Below, piece after piece: positions 10,129 to 18,051 of a DNA stretch of 55,389 nucleotides. The notes under the pieces were generated by a model. The model saw only the letters and a program-made list of their open reading frames with translations. It was not told the origin of the DNA and did no database searches. This DNA is from Frankiaceae bacterium (GTDB lineage Bacteria; Actinomycetota; Actinomycetes; BP-191). The stretch covers positions 1 to 55,389 of the forward strand of contig JAVEEC010000110.1 of NCBI GenBank assembly GCA_030840645.1. The letters are read 5' to 3'. The number at the start of each line of letters is the position of its first letter. Position 1 is the first letter of the stretch. The position numbers and the translations under genes were made by a program.

Positions 10129-10649
10129 GCCATCGGCTCCAGGTGTCGCGCGAGCGCGGCCTTGCCGCGGTGCAGGTGGGACTTCACGGCACCCTGGCTG
10201 ACGCCCATGGTCGCGGCGATCTCGGCCTCGGAGAGGTCGCCGTAGAACCTGAGAACGAGCGCCTCGCGCTGCTTCGGCGGCAGCCCGCGCAACGCGCCGA
10301 TGACGGCGTCGCGCTCGGCCAGCGTGATGGCGCCGTACTCGGCGCTGGCCGCATCGGGCATCGGGCGGGGCGCGTGGCGTTCGGCGACCCGGCGGTGCCG
10401 CATGCGCGACCGCGACAGGTTGACCACGGTGGTCCGCAGATAGGGCAGCGCCTTGTCGGGGTCCTTGATGCGGCGCCAGGCGCCGTGCATGCGGATGTAC
10501 GCGTCCTGCACGACCTCCTCGCTGGTGCCCACGTCGTCGAGCAGCAGCGCCGCGAGGCGGACCAGCGAGCGGTAGTGCGCGCGGTACAGCTCCACCAGGG
10601 CGTCGTCGCCCGTCGCGGCGGTGTCGAGAGCCACCGGGTCTCTCGTCAT
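10125..10649 (-). CDS. SigE-family ECF sigma factor
   Basis: A 174-residue group IV sigma factor. Region 2 has LYRAHYRSLVRLAALLL and EVVQDAYIRMHGAW; region 4 has RDAVIGALRGLPPKQREALVLRFY and EAEIAATMGVSQGAVKSHLHRG with the helix-turn-helix. This is the SigE-like class that is abundant in actinomycetes. Two ATGs are possible: the one used here, and one 12 bases upstream, which sits a single base after GGAGG and so is too close to it. It heads an operon with the membrane protein that follows, and is divergent from the secreted Pro/Thr-rich gene 94 bases away. Confidence 0.88.
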   Translation of the reverse strand: MTRDPVALDTAATGDDALVELYRAHYRSLVRLAALLLDDVGTSEEVVQDAYIRMHGAWRRIKDPDKALPYLRTTVVNLSRSRMRHRRVAERHAPRPMPDAASAEYGAITLAERDAVIGALRGLPPKQREALVLRFYGDLSEAEIAATMGVSQGAVKSHLHRGKAALARHLEPMA

Positions 10650-10742
10650 GGCCGCGATCATGCCTCCAACGACGCCGGGACGCCGCGGTTGGTTTACCGC
10701 TGCCCTACGATTCCCGTCGTCACTTCTTCGGGTGGGGGTTCC

Positions 10743-11294
10743 ATGGCTGTACGGCGCCGCCTGGCGTCGGTCACCGGCGTGCTGCTCCTCGGCGGGGCGA
10801 TCGCCGCGACCGGCGCTGTCGCGCATGCCGCGACCGGGCCCCGCGCTCCTGGACAAGTCACGGTGCCGGTCGGCCCGTCGTCGTCCCCACCGTCGTCGTC
10901 GTCCGCGTCGCCGTCGTGCACGCCGCCGGCCGTGGGGCCGCTCTGCACCACTCCGACGCCGAGCCACACCCCCAGCCCGACGCCGACCCCGACACCGACG
11001 CGGACTGCCACGCCGACTCCCGCCCCTACACCGACGCGGACGCGGTCGCCGCGGCCGAGGACGTTCAGCCCGACGCCGTCGCGGACGTCGGTCAGCCCGG
11101 TGCCGGTGACCACGCTCTCGCCGTCCGAGACGCCGACCACCGAGCCGCCCACGACCACTGCGCCGCCCGCCCCGAGCGGGCCGGGCGGCACCGGTACGGG
11201 CACCCTGGTCGTCATCGGCCTGGTGCTCGTCCTGCTGCTCGGCGCCGGCGGCGGTGTCGGCCTCTACCTGACGCGCGACACCACGGCGGTATAG
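10743..11294 (+). CDS. Secreted Pro/Thr/Ser-rich protein with C-terminal membrane anchor
   Basis: A 183-residue low-complexity surface protein. A signal peptide (MAVRRRLASVTGVLLLGGAI, then AATGAVAHA) is followed by about 110 residues dominated by Thr-Pro and Ser-Pro repeats with two Cys, a Gly-rich stretch, one hydrophobic C-terminal segment (LVVIGLVLVLLLGAGGGVGL) and a short tail. It looks like a wall-spanning stalk or glycoprotein anchored in the membrane; no sortase LPxTG motif is seen. GGTGGGGG upstream of the ATG acts as ribosome binding site. Being divergent from the sigma/anti-sigma pair, it may belong to the same envelope-stress regulon, which is inference. Confidence 0.65.
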   Translation: MAVRRRLASVTGVLLLGGAIAATGAVAHAATGPRAPGQVTVPVGPSSSPPSSSSASPSCTPPAVGPLCTTPTPSHTPSPTPTPTPTRTATPTPAPTPTRTRSPRPRTFSPTPSRTSVSPVPVTTLSPSETPTTEPPTTTAPPAPSGPGGTGTGTLVVIGLVLVLLLGAGGGVGLYLTRDTTAV

Positions 11295-11303
11295 GAAGTC
11301 GGC

Positions 11304-11639
11304 ATGTCCGACTGCCTGTTCTGCCGAATCGTCGCCGGGGAGGTCCCCGCCACCGTCGTGCGCGAGAGCGAGACCATGCTCGCGTTCCGCGACATCACGC
11401 CGAAGGCGCCGATCCACGTCCTCGTCATCCCGAAGGCGCACCACGAGAACATCGCCGCGCTCGCCGCCGCGGACCCCGTCCTCGCCGCGCACCTGATCAC
11501 GGAGGCCGCGGAGGTCGCGCGCGCGGAGGGCATCGGCGACGGCTGGCGGCTCGTCGCCAACAACGGGGCGCCCGTCGGCCAGACGGTGTTCCACGCGCAC
11601 CTGCACGTCCTCGGCGGCGGCCGGATCGAGGGCCTGTGA
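11304..11639 (+). CDS. HIT-family nucleotide hydrolase
   Basis: A 111-residue HINT-type histidine triad protein that hydrolyses phosphoramidates of AMP or GMP. It begins DCLFCRIVAGEVPA with the zinc Cys pair usual in bacterial HIT proteins, continues DITPKAPIHVLVIPK, and ends with the triad HAHLHVLGGG (His-x-His-x-His plus the downstream family pattern). Length equals that of typical bacterial HINT proteins. It lies 9 bases after the secreted protein gene and overlaps the serine hydrolase GTG by 4 bases. Confidence 0.93.
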   Translation: MSDCLFCRIVAGEVPATVVRESETMLAFRDITPKAPIHVLVIPKAHHENIAALAAADPVLAAHLITEAAEVARAEGIGDGWRLVANNGAPVGQTVFHAHLHVLGGGRIEGL

Positions 11640-12967
11640 CGGCGGAGACCGCGGCCGCCGCCTGCCGGCGGCTGGTCGAGACCCGCCAGTCCGAGAAGCG
11701 GCTCCCGAGCGTCAGCGCGGTGGTGTTCCGGGGACCCGAGACGCTCTGGTACGGCGCCGCCGGGCTCGCCGACATCGCCGCGAACGCGACCCCCACCGCC
11801 GACACGCAGTACCGGCTCGGCTCGATCACCAAGACGTTCACCGCGGTCCTCGTCATGCAGCTGCGCGACGCGGGCGCGCTCGACCTCGACGACCGGATCG
11901 GCGTGCACCTGCCCGAGGCGCGCCACGGCGACCCGACGATCCGCCGCCTGCTCGCGCACCTGTCCGGGCTGCAACGCGAGCCGGTCGGCGAGGTGTGGGA
12001 GTCGCTCGTCGCGCCGACCCGCGCGGACCTGCTCGCCAACCTCGCCGAGGCCGAGCTGGTCCTCCCGCCGAACCGCCGGTGGCACTACTCCAACCTCGCG
12101 TACGCCGTCCTAGGCGAGCTGGTCGCGCGGCTCACCGGCGGCACCTGGGAGGAGGCGCTCCAGGCACGCGTCCTCGACCCGCTCGGGCTTGCCCGCACGA
12201 CGCTCGCGCCGGTGGCGCCGTTCGCGCAGGGGTACTTCGTCCACCCGTACGCCGATCGCGCCGCCGAGGAGGCGGTGTTCGTCCTCAACGGTGTGGCGCC
12301 CGCCGCCGAGCTCTGGGCGAGCGCCGCCGACCTGGCGACGTGGGGCGCGTTCCTCCTGGACCCGGCGCCCGCCGTCCTGGACCCCGCGACGGTCGAGGAG
12401 ATGACGCACCTGCACGCCATGGCCGACCAGGACGCGTGGACGCTGGCGTGGGGGCTCGGGCTGATGCTGTTCAAGCGGCCCGACCGCGTCCTGGTGGGCC
12501 ACACCGGCGGCATGCCCGGCCACATCGCCGCGGTGGCGGTGTCGCGCAAGGACGGCGTGGGCGCGGCGGCGTTCAGCAACAACTCCTCGGGGTTCGCGTC
12601 CGGCGCGTTCGCCGGCGACCTGGTCGACACCTGGCTGGAGCACGACCCGGTCGCGGTGGCGCCGTGGGTGCCGGGCGAGGCCGTCCCCGCGGCGTACGAG
12701 GGCGTCCTCGGCCGCTGGTGGACCGAGGGCGCCGAGGTGGTCCTGACCTGGCGCGAGGGCAGGCTGAACGCCGCGCTCTCCGACGCGGCGCCGACGCAGC
12801 CGCCGGCGGTGTTCGAGCCGGCGGGGGAGGACGCGTTCCGCGGCGTGTCCGGCCGCGAGCAGGGCGAGCTGCTGCGGATCGTGCGCGACGGCAGCGGCAC
12901 GGTCGTCAAGCTCTACTGGGCGACGTACCCGATGACACGGGACCCGCTCGTGTTCGGGGCGTCCTGA
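11636..12967 (+). CDS. Beta-lactamase-related serine hydrolase (class C fold)
   Basis: A 443-residue penicillin-binding-protein-like serine hydrolase. Motif SITK at residues 63-66 gives the nucleophile and Lys; WHYSNLAYAV supplies the Tyr-x-Asn; VGHTGGMPGH supplies the third motif (His-Thr-Gly). A C-terminal beta domain of about 100 residues follows (VPAAYEGVLGRWW...). No signal peptide is seen, so it is likely cytoplasmic and more likely an esterase or peptidase than a beta-lactamase. The GTG start overlaps the HIT gene stop, which supports the start and coupling. Substrate unknown. Confidence 0.85.
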   Translation: MTAETAAAACRRLVETRQSEKRLPSVSAVVFRGPETLWYGAAGLADIAANATPTADTQYRLGSITKTFTAVLVMQLRDAGALDLDDRIGVHLPEARHGDPTIRRLLAHLSGLQREPVGEVWESLVAPTRADLLANLAEAELVLPPNRRWHYSNLAYAVLGELVARLTGGTWEEALQARVLDPLGLARTTLAPVAPFAQGYFVHPYADRAAEEAVFVLNGVAPAAELWASAADLATWGAFLLDPAPAVLDPATVEEMTHLHAMADQDAWTLAWGLGLMLFKRPDRVLVGHTGGMPGHIAAVAVSRKDGVGAAAFSNNSSGFASGAFAGDLVDTWLEHDPVAVAPWVPGEAVPAAYEGVLGRWWTEGAEVVLTWREGRLNAALSDAAPTQPPAVFEPAGEDAFRGVSGREQGELLRIVRDGSGTVVKLYWATYPMTRDPLVFGAS

Positions 12968-12984
12968 CATACGATCAGAGCCCT

Positions 12985-15081
12985 ATGGCCGACACCACGA
13001 AGACCAAGATCGTCGTTCCCGGCGCGCACTCGATGGTCAGCCTGCTCGGCCAGCGCGACGAGCTGCTCTCCATCATCGAGCGCGCGTTCCGTTCGGACAT
13101 CCTGGTGCGCGGCAACGAGATCACGATCACCGGCGACGACGCAGAGGCGGCGCTCGCGGTCCGGGTGTTCGAGGAGCTGATCGCGCTGCTCGACAAGGGC
13201 GACGTGCTGACCGGCGAGACCGTCGAACGATCCCTGTCGATGCTGCGCCGCAGCGAGGTCGCGCACCCGGCCGAGGTGCTCAGCCTGAACATCCTCTCGA
13301 CCCGCGGCCGCACCATCCGGCCCAAGACCGTCAACCAGAAGCGCTACGTCGAGGCGATCGACAACCACACGATCGTCTTCGCGATCGGCCCGGCCGGCAC
13401 CGGCAAGACGTACCTCGCGATGGCGAAGGCCGTGCAGGCGCTGCAGGCCAAGCAGGTCAACCGCATTATCCTGACCCGCCCGGCGGTCGAGGCCGGCGAG
13501 CGGCTCGGGTTCCTGCCGGGAACGCTCTACGACAAGATCGACCCGTACCTGCGACCGCTCTACGACGCGCTGCACGACATGGTCGACCCGGAGTCGATCC
13601 CGCGGCTGATCGCGGCCGGCACCATCGAGGTGGCCCCGCTGGCGTACATGCGTGGCCGCGCGCAGCCCGTCGACACGCCCGTGCTCACCTCGGACGGGTT
13701 CCGCCGGATCGGCAGCCTTCGCGTCGGCGACCTGGTCGTCGGCTCGGACGGCCGGCCGACGCCGGTGCTCGGCGTGTACCCGCAGGGGCGCAAGGAGGTC
13801 TTCCGCGTCTCGACCCAGGACGGCGCGTCGACGCTCGCCTGCGGCGAGCACCTCTGGTTCGTCACGACGCGGGACGACCGCCGGCACGGCAAGGCGGGCC
13901 GGGTCGTGCAGACCCGCGACCTGGCGCGCGGCGGGCTGCGTCGCGCGCACTACCGGCGGTACGAGCTACCGCTCGTCGCGGCGGTCGAGTTCGAGCCCCG
14001 CGACGTGCCGCTCGACCCGTACGCGCTGGGACTGCTGCTTGGCGACGGCTGCCTCACGACGGCGACCACACCCTCCTTCACGACGGCCGATCCCGAGCTC
14101 GCCGACGCGCTCGACGCCGCGCTGCCGGGCATCGCGCTGCACCGCAAGAGCGAGGTCGAGTACGTCCTCCGCCACATCGACGGCGGGCGGGGCGGGCTGC
14201 GGATCGCCAACCCGGTGACGGCGGTGCTGCGCGACCTGGGCCTGGCGGGCACGCGTTCGACGACGAAGTTCGTGCCGGTGGACTACCTGCTGAACACCGC
14301 GGTCGTCCGGCTCGCCGTCCTCCAGGGGCTGCTGGACACCGACGGCGGTCCGGTCCGCCAGCGTGGGCGGACCTGTCGCGTGCAGTACTCGACGTGCTCG
14401 GACCGGCTGCGGGACGACGTCACGTTCCTGGTTCGATCGCTGGGCGGTGTCGTCTACACGCGTACCCGCCGCGCCGAGGGGCGCCCGCCGGGCGGCACGC
14501 CGGACCGTCCCGTGCACCACCGTCACGACACCCACGTTCTCGACCTCAGGCTGCCCGCCGGGGTCGCGCCGTTCCGCCTCACCCGCAAGCGGAAGGCGTA
14601 CGACGCCACCGGCAGCGGCCGCCCGATGCGGATGGTCGACAGCGTCGAGCCAGCGGGGACGGCGGAGTGCGTCTGCATCGCCGTCGGCGCGGCCGACTCG
14701 CTCTACGTGACGAGCGACTTCCTCGTCACGCACAACACGTTGAACGACGCGTTCATCATCCTCGACGAGGCGCAGAACACCTCGCCCGAGCAGATGAAGA
14801 TGTTCCTCACCCGGCTCGGGTTCGGGTCGCGGATCGTGGTCACCGGCGACGTCACTCAGGTCGACCTGCCGAGCGGCACGCGCAGCGGCCTGAAGGTCGT
14901 CCGCGACATCCTCGACGGCATCGACGACGTGCACTTCACGCAGCTCGGCAGCGCGGACGTCGTACGCCACAAGTTGGTGGGCGAGATCGTCGACGCGTAC
15001 GCGCGGTTCGACGCCGAGGAGTCCGCCGCACGTACCTCCGCGACCCGCGCCCCGGCCACCCGCCGGGCGCGGCGCGAGTAG
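12985..15081 (+). CDS. phoH: PhoH-family ATPase containing an in-frame intein
   Basis: The precursor is 698 residues; removing a 359-residue insertion (residues 226-584) leaves a 339-residue PhoH-like protein of normal size. The N-extein has an RNA-binding-like front and the Walker A GPAGTGKT at residues 135-142, then LTRPAVEAGERLGFLPG. The C-extein starts TLNDAFIILDEAQNTSPEQ with Walker B, and carries TGDVTQVDLP. The junction splits the conserved run MRGR/TLNDAF between Walker A and Walker B, so the ATPase can only be active after splicing. PhoH proteins are linked to RNA processing with YbeY, whose gene follows 3 bases later. Confidence 0.95.
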   Translation: MADTTKTKIVVPGAHSMVSLLGQRDELLSIIERAFRSDILVRGNEITITGDDAEAALAVRVFEELIALLDKGDVLTGETVERSLSMLRRSEVAHPAEVLSLNILSTRGRTIRPKTVNQKRYVEAIDNHTIVFAIGPAGTGKTYLAMAKAVQALQAKQVNRIILTRPAVEAGERLGFLPGTLYDKIDPYLRPLYDALHDMVDPESIPRLIAAGTIEVAPLAYMRGRAQPVDTPVLTSDGFRRIGSLRVGDLVVGSDGRPTPVLGVYPQGRKEVFRVSTQDGASTLACGEHLWFVTTRDDRRHGKAGRVVQTRDLARGGLRRAHYRRYELPLVAAVEFEPRDVPLDPYALGLLLGDGCLTTATTPSFTTADPELADALDAALPGIALHRKSEVEYVLRHIDGGRGGLRIANPVTAVLRDLGLAGTRSTTKFVPVDYLLNTAVVRLAVLQGLLDTDGGPVRQRGRTCRVQYSTCSDRLRDDVTFLVRSLGGVVYTRTRRAEGRPPGGTPDRPVHHRHDTHVLDLRLPAGVAPFRLTRKRKAYDATGSGRPMRMVDSVEPAGTAECVCIAVGAADSLYVTSDFLVTHNTLNDAFIILDEAQNTSPEQMKMFLTRLGFGSRIVVTGDVTQVDLPSGTRSGLKVVRDILDGIDDVHFTQLGSADVVRHKLVGEIVDAYARFDAEESAARTSATRAPATRRARRE
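13660..14736 (+). other. PhoH intein, probable class 3 with LAGLIDADG endonuclease
   Basis: A 359-residue intein. Block A: AQPVDTPVLTSDGFRRIGSL, then VGDLVVGSDG; the first residue is Ala, not Cys or Ser. Block B: ACGEHLWFV with Trp66. Endonuclease blocks: ALGLLLGDG and LQGLLDTDG, both with the acidic residue of a dodecapeptide (LAGLIDADG) enzyme. Block F: CVCIAVGAADSLYV with Cys339. Block G: VTHN with Thr357, His358 and Asn359; the +1 extein residue is Thr. Ala1 plus the Trp-Cys-Thr triad is the hallmark of class 3 inteins, which start splicing from the block F Cys. All splicing and endonuclease blocks look intact, so both activities are probably retained. Confidence 0.93.
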
Positions 15082-15084
15082 CCG

Positions 15085-15555
15085 GTGGCCGTCTTCGTCG
15101 CGAACGAGAGCGGCACCGCCGTCGACGAGACGGGGCTGGTGACGCTGGCCCGTTACGTCCTCGACCAGATGGGCGTCGCGCCGATGGCCGAGCTGTCGAT
15201 CCTGCTGGTCGACGTGACGTCCATGGAGCAGCTGCACGTGCGCTGGATGAACGAGCCGGGTCCTACCGACGTGCTCGCGTTCCCCATGGACGAGCTCGAA
15301 GGCACCCGGATGGTCGCGCACCCCGGCGACGACGACGACCCCGAGCCGGCGCTGCTGGGCGACGTCGTGCTCTGCCCGGAGATCGCTGCGGCGCAGGCGG
15401 TCACGGCCGGCCACTCGACGGAGGACGAGCTGCACCTGCTCTGCACGCACGGCGTCCTGCACCTGCTCGGCTACGACCACGGCGAGCCCGAGGAGGAGCA
15501 GGCGATGTTCCGCGAGCAGGCCAGGCTGCTCGCCGCGTGGCGGGCGTCGCGCTGA
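15085..15555 (+). CDS. ybeY: Endoribonuclease YbeY
   Basis: A 156-residue single-strand-specific metallo-endoribonuclease involved in 16S rRNA 3' maturation and ribosome quality control. The zinc motif [11 protein letters not shown] (H-x3-H-x5-H) lies near the C-terminus, preceded by LGDVVLCPE and by [15 protein letters not shown], which fits the family pattern. The start is a GTG 3 bases after the phoH stop. Its stop overlaps the next ATG (TGATG). The order phoH-ybeY-corC-like-era is strongly conserved in actinobacteria. Confidence 0.95.
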   Translation: MAVFVANESGTAVDETGLVTLARYVLDQMGVAPMAELSILLVDVTSMEQLHVRWMNEPGPTDVLAFPMDELEGTRMVAHPGDDDDPEPALLGDVVLCPEIAAAQAVTAGHSTEDELHLLCTHGVLHLLGYDHGEPEEEQAMFREQARLLAAWRASR

Positions 15556-16805
15556 TGCCGCGCGACACCGGGCTGCTCGTCCTGGCGTTCCTCCTCGTCG
15601 TGGTGGCGGGCGCGTTCGCGATGGTGGAGACCGCGATCGCGCGCACGTCGCGGGTACGCGCGGACGGGCTGCTGCGCGAGGGCCGCCGCGGTGCCGAACG
15701 CCTCGCGGTCATCGCCGCCGACTCGCCGCGCTACCTCAACGTCGTCCTGCTCCTGCGCATGACCGCCGAGCTGACCGCGGTCATCATCGTCGCCGACCTG
15801 ATCATCGTGGCGCGCGGACCTGGCCGCTGGTCGATCGCGATCGCGGCGGGGCTGATGGTCGTCGTCTCGTACGTCCTGGTCGGCGTCGCCCCGCGCACCA
15901 TCGGCGTCCAGCACTCCGACACCGTCGCACTGCGCGCGGCCGGTCCGGTGATCTGGCTGACCCGGGTGCTCGGGCCGTTGCCGCGCCTGCTCATCCTGAT
16001 CGGCAACGCCGTGACGCCGGGTCGCGGCTTCCCGTCGGGACCGTTCGCCAACGAGGCCGAGCTGCGCGACCTGGTCGACCTTGCCGAGGAGCGCCAGGTC
16101 ATCGAGGAGGGCGAGCGGGACATGATCCACTCGGTCTTCGAGCTGGCCGACACCCTCGTCCGCGAGGTCATGGTGCCGCGGCCCGACATCGTGTTCATCG
16201 AACGCGGCAAGACCGTCCGGCAGGCTCTCTCGCTGGCGTTGCGGTCCGGCTTCTCGCGCATCCCCGTCATCGGCGAGTCGGCGGACGACGTGCTCGGGGT
16301 CGCGTACCTGAAGGACCTGGTGCGCCGGTCGCACGACGGCCGCGAGGACGCGAAGGTGGAGGACGTCATGCGGGCGGCGTCGTTCGTCCCCGACTCGAAG
16401 CCGGTCGACGAGCTGCTCCGCGAGATGCAGGCGGAGCAGATCCACATGGCGGTCGTGGTGGACGAGTACGGCGGCACCGCGGGCATCGTCACCATCGAGG
16501 ACATCCTCGAGGAGATCGTCGGGGAGATCGCGGACGAGTACGACCGCGAGGTCCCGGCCGTCGAGGAGGTGTCGCCCGGCTGCGTCCGGGTGACCGCGCG
16601 GCTGCCGATCGACGAGGTCAACGAGCTGTACGGCGTCTCCCTCCCGACCGAGGACGTCGACACGGTCGGCGGCCTGCTCGCGTCCGCGCTGGGCCGCGTA
16701 CCGATCCCGGGAGCGACCGTCACCCTCGAAGGCCTCACCTTCGTGGCGGAGTCCGCCAAGGGTCGCCGCAATCGGATCGGCACCGTCCTCATCACCCGCG
16801 GGTAG
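15555..16805 (+). CDS. CorC/HlyC-type CBS-pair membrane protein
   Basis: A 416-residue hemolysin C/CorC-family protein. Residues 1-170 form a DUF21 (CNNM) membrane domain with several hydrophobic segments, then ELRDLVDLAEERQVIEEGER leads into two CBS domains (VREVMVPRPDI; VAVVVDEYGGTAGIVTIEDI with the adenosyl-nucleotide binding pattern) and the C-terminal CorC_HlyC domain (RVTARLPIDEVNELYG). Members are implicated in magnesium or cobalt efflux; the original haemolysin name is misleading. It overlaps ybeY by one base and lies in the phoH-era run. Confidence 0.9.
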   Translation: MPRDTGLLVLAFLLVVVAGAFAMVETAIARTSRVRADGLLREGRRGAERLAVIAADSPRYLNVVLLLRMTAELTAVIIVADLIIVARGPGRWSIAIAAGLMVVVSYVLVGVAPRTIGVQHSDTVALRAAGPVIWLTRVLGPLPRLLILIGNAVTPGRGFPSGPFANEAELRDLVDLAEERQVIEEGERDMIHSVFELADTLVREVMVPRPDIVFIERGKTVRQALSLALRSGFSRIPVIGESADDVLGVAYLKDLVRRSHDGREDAKVEDVMRAASFVPDSKPVDELLREMQAEQIHMAVVVDEYGGTAGIVTIEDILEEIVGEIADEYDREVPAVEEVSPGCVRVTARLPIDEVNELYGVSLPTEDVDTVGGLLASALGRVPIPGATVTLEGLTFVAESAKGRRNRIGTVLITRG

Positions 16806-16831
16806 GTCAGGTGGGACGGTAGGTTCGCGGG

Positions 16832-17158
16832 GTGGACCCCGAGGACGAGAAGCTGGTCACCCTGGCGCGAGCGGCGCTCGGGCGCGCGCTGGTCCGGACG
16901 TGGGTCCCCGCCGGTGCGGCCGTGCGCGACGACACGGGGCGGACGTACGCCGCCGCCAGCGTGGAGATGGACGGCGCGAGCGTCACGGCGTTGCAGCTCG
17001 CGGTCGCCACGGCAGTCAGCAGCGGCGCGCGCCGGTTCGAGGCGGCCGCGGTCGTCAGCGACGACCCGACAGACGACGTCGAGGGCCGCAAGGCGCTGAA
17101 CGCGTTCGGCCCGGTGACCCTGATCCGCGCGCGTCCCGACGGTAGCGTCGTCGGATGA
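16832..17158 (+). CDS. Cytidine deaminase-like protein without active site
   Basis: A 108-residue protein in the position, between corC-like and era, where actinobacteria carry a gene annotated as cytidine deaminase. DETGRTYAAASVEMDGASV and LQLAVATAVSSGA resemble the strand and helix that precede the catalytic region of that fold, but the zinc motifs (His/Cys-Ala-Glu and Pro-Cys-x2-Cys) are absent, so deamination is not expected. Start is a GTG; the stop overlaps the ATG of era by 4 bases. Function unknown; probably linked to Era or ribosome maturation by context only. Confidence 0.7.
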   Translation: MDPEDEKLVTLARAALGRALVRTWVPAGAAVRDDTGRTYAAASVEMDGASVTALQLAVATAVSSGARRFEAAAVVSDDPTDDVEGRKALNAFGPVTLIRARPDGSVVG

Positions 17159-18051
17159 CGGAGGTGTTCCGGTCCGGCTTCGCGTGCTTCGTCGGCCGGC
17201 CGAACGCCGGGAAGTCGACGCTCACGAACGCCCTCGTCGGCACCAAGGTCGCGATCGCGAGCAGCAAGCCGCAGACGACGCGGCACGCCGTTCGTGGCAT
17301 CGTGCACCGCCCGGACGCGCAGCTCGTCCTGGTCGACACGCCAGGGCTGCACAAGCCGCGAACGCTGCTGGGCCAGCGGCTCAACGACGTCGTCCGCACG
17401 ACCTGGTCGGAGGTCGACGTCGTGGCGTTCTGCGTCCCGGCCGACCAGCCGGTCGGGCGGGGCGACGAGTTCATCGCGAACGAGCTGAAGGCACTGAAGA
17501 CCCCGGTTGTCGCGGTGGTCACCAAAGAGGATCTGATGACCGACCGGCAACGGATGGGCGAGCAGTTGCTCGCGGTGTCCAAGCTCGGCGACTGGGCCGA
17601 GGTCGTGCCGTGCAGCGCGGTCAACGGCTTCCAGGTCGGCCTGCTCGCCGACCTGCTCGTCGCGCGGCTGCCGGAGGGGCCGCCGCTCTACCCGGACGGC
17701 GAGCTGACCGACGAGCCGGAGCTGGTGATGGCCGGCGAGCTGATCCGCGAGGCGGCGCTGGAGGGCGTGCGCGACGAGCTGCCGCACTCGCTCGCGGTCG
17801 TCGTGGAGGAGATGGCGCGGCGGGAGGGGCGTGACGACCTGATCGACGTCAGCGCGACGCTGTTCGTGGAGCGCGACAGCCAGAAGGCGATCGTCATCGG
17901 CCGCAACGGTGACCGGCTCAAGGAGGTCGGCACCAACGCCCGCAAGCAGATCGAGGCACTGCTCGGCAGCCGCGTCTACCTCGACCTGCGGGTGAAGGTC
18001 GCGAAGGACTGGCAGCGCGACCCGAAGCAGCTACGCCGGCTGGGCTTCTGA
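17155..18051 (+). CDS. era: GTPase Era
   Basis: A 298-residue GTPase that binds 16S rRNA and checks 30S maturation. G1 is GRPNAGKS at residues 14-21, G2 the PQTTRH segment, G3 DTPGLHKP, and G4 reads TKED where the usual form is NKxD. The C-terminal KH domain contains VIGRNGDRLKEVG with the GxxG-type loop and ends in VKVAKDWQRDPKQLRRLGF. The gene is joined by ATGA overlap to the deaminase-like gene and overlaps the convergent acetyltransferase gene by 21 bases at its 3' end. Confidence 0.96.
   Translation: MTEVFRSGFACFVGRPNAGKSTLTNALVGTKVAIASSKPQTTRHAVRGIVHRPDAQLVLVDTPGLHKPRTLLGQRLNDVVRTTWSEVDVVAFCVPADQPVGRGDEFIANELKALKTPVVAVVTKEDLMTDRQRMGEQLLAVSKLGDWAEVVPCSAVNGFQVGLLADLLVARLPEGPPLYPDGELTDEPELVMAGELIREAALEGVRDELPHSLAVVVEEMARREGRDDLIDVSATLFVERDSQKAIVIGRNGDRLKEVGTNARKQIEALLGSRVYLDLRVKVAKDWQRDPKQLRRLGF

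Noticed and set aside
10143-10742. Upstream extension of the secreted Pro/Thr-rich gene
   Set aside because: It is antisense to the sigma factor gene; the ATG at 10743 begins a clear signal peptide.
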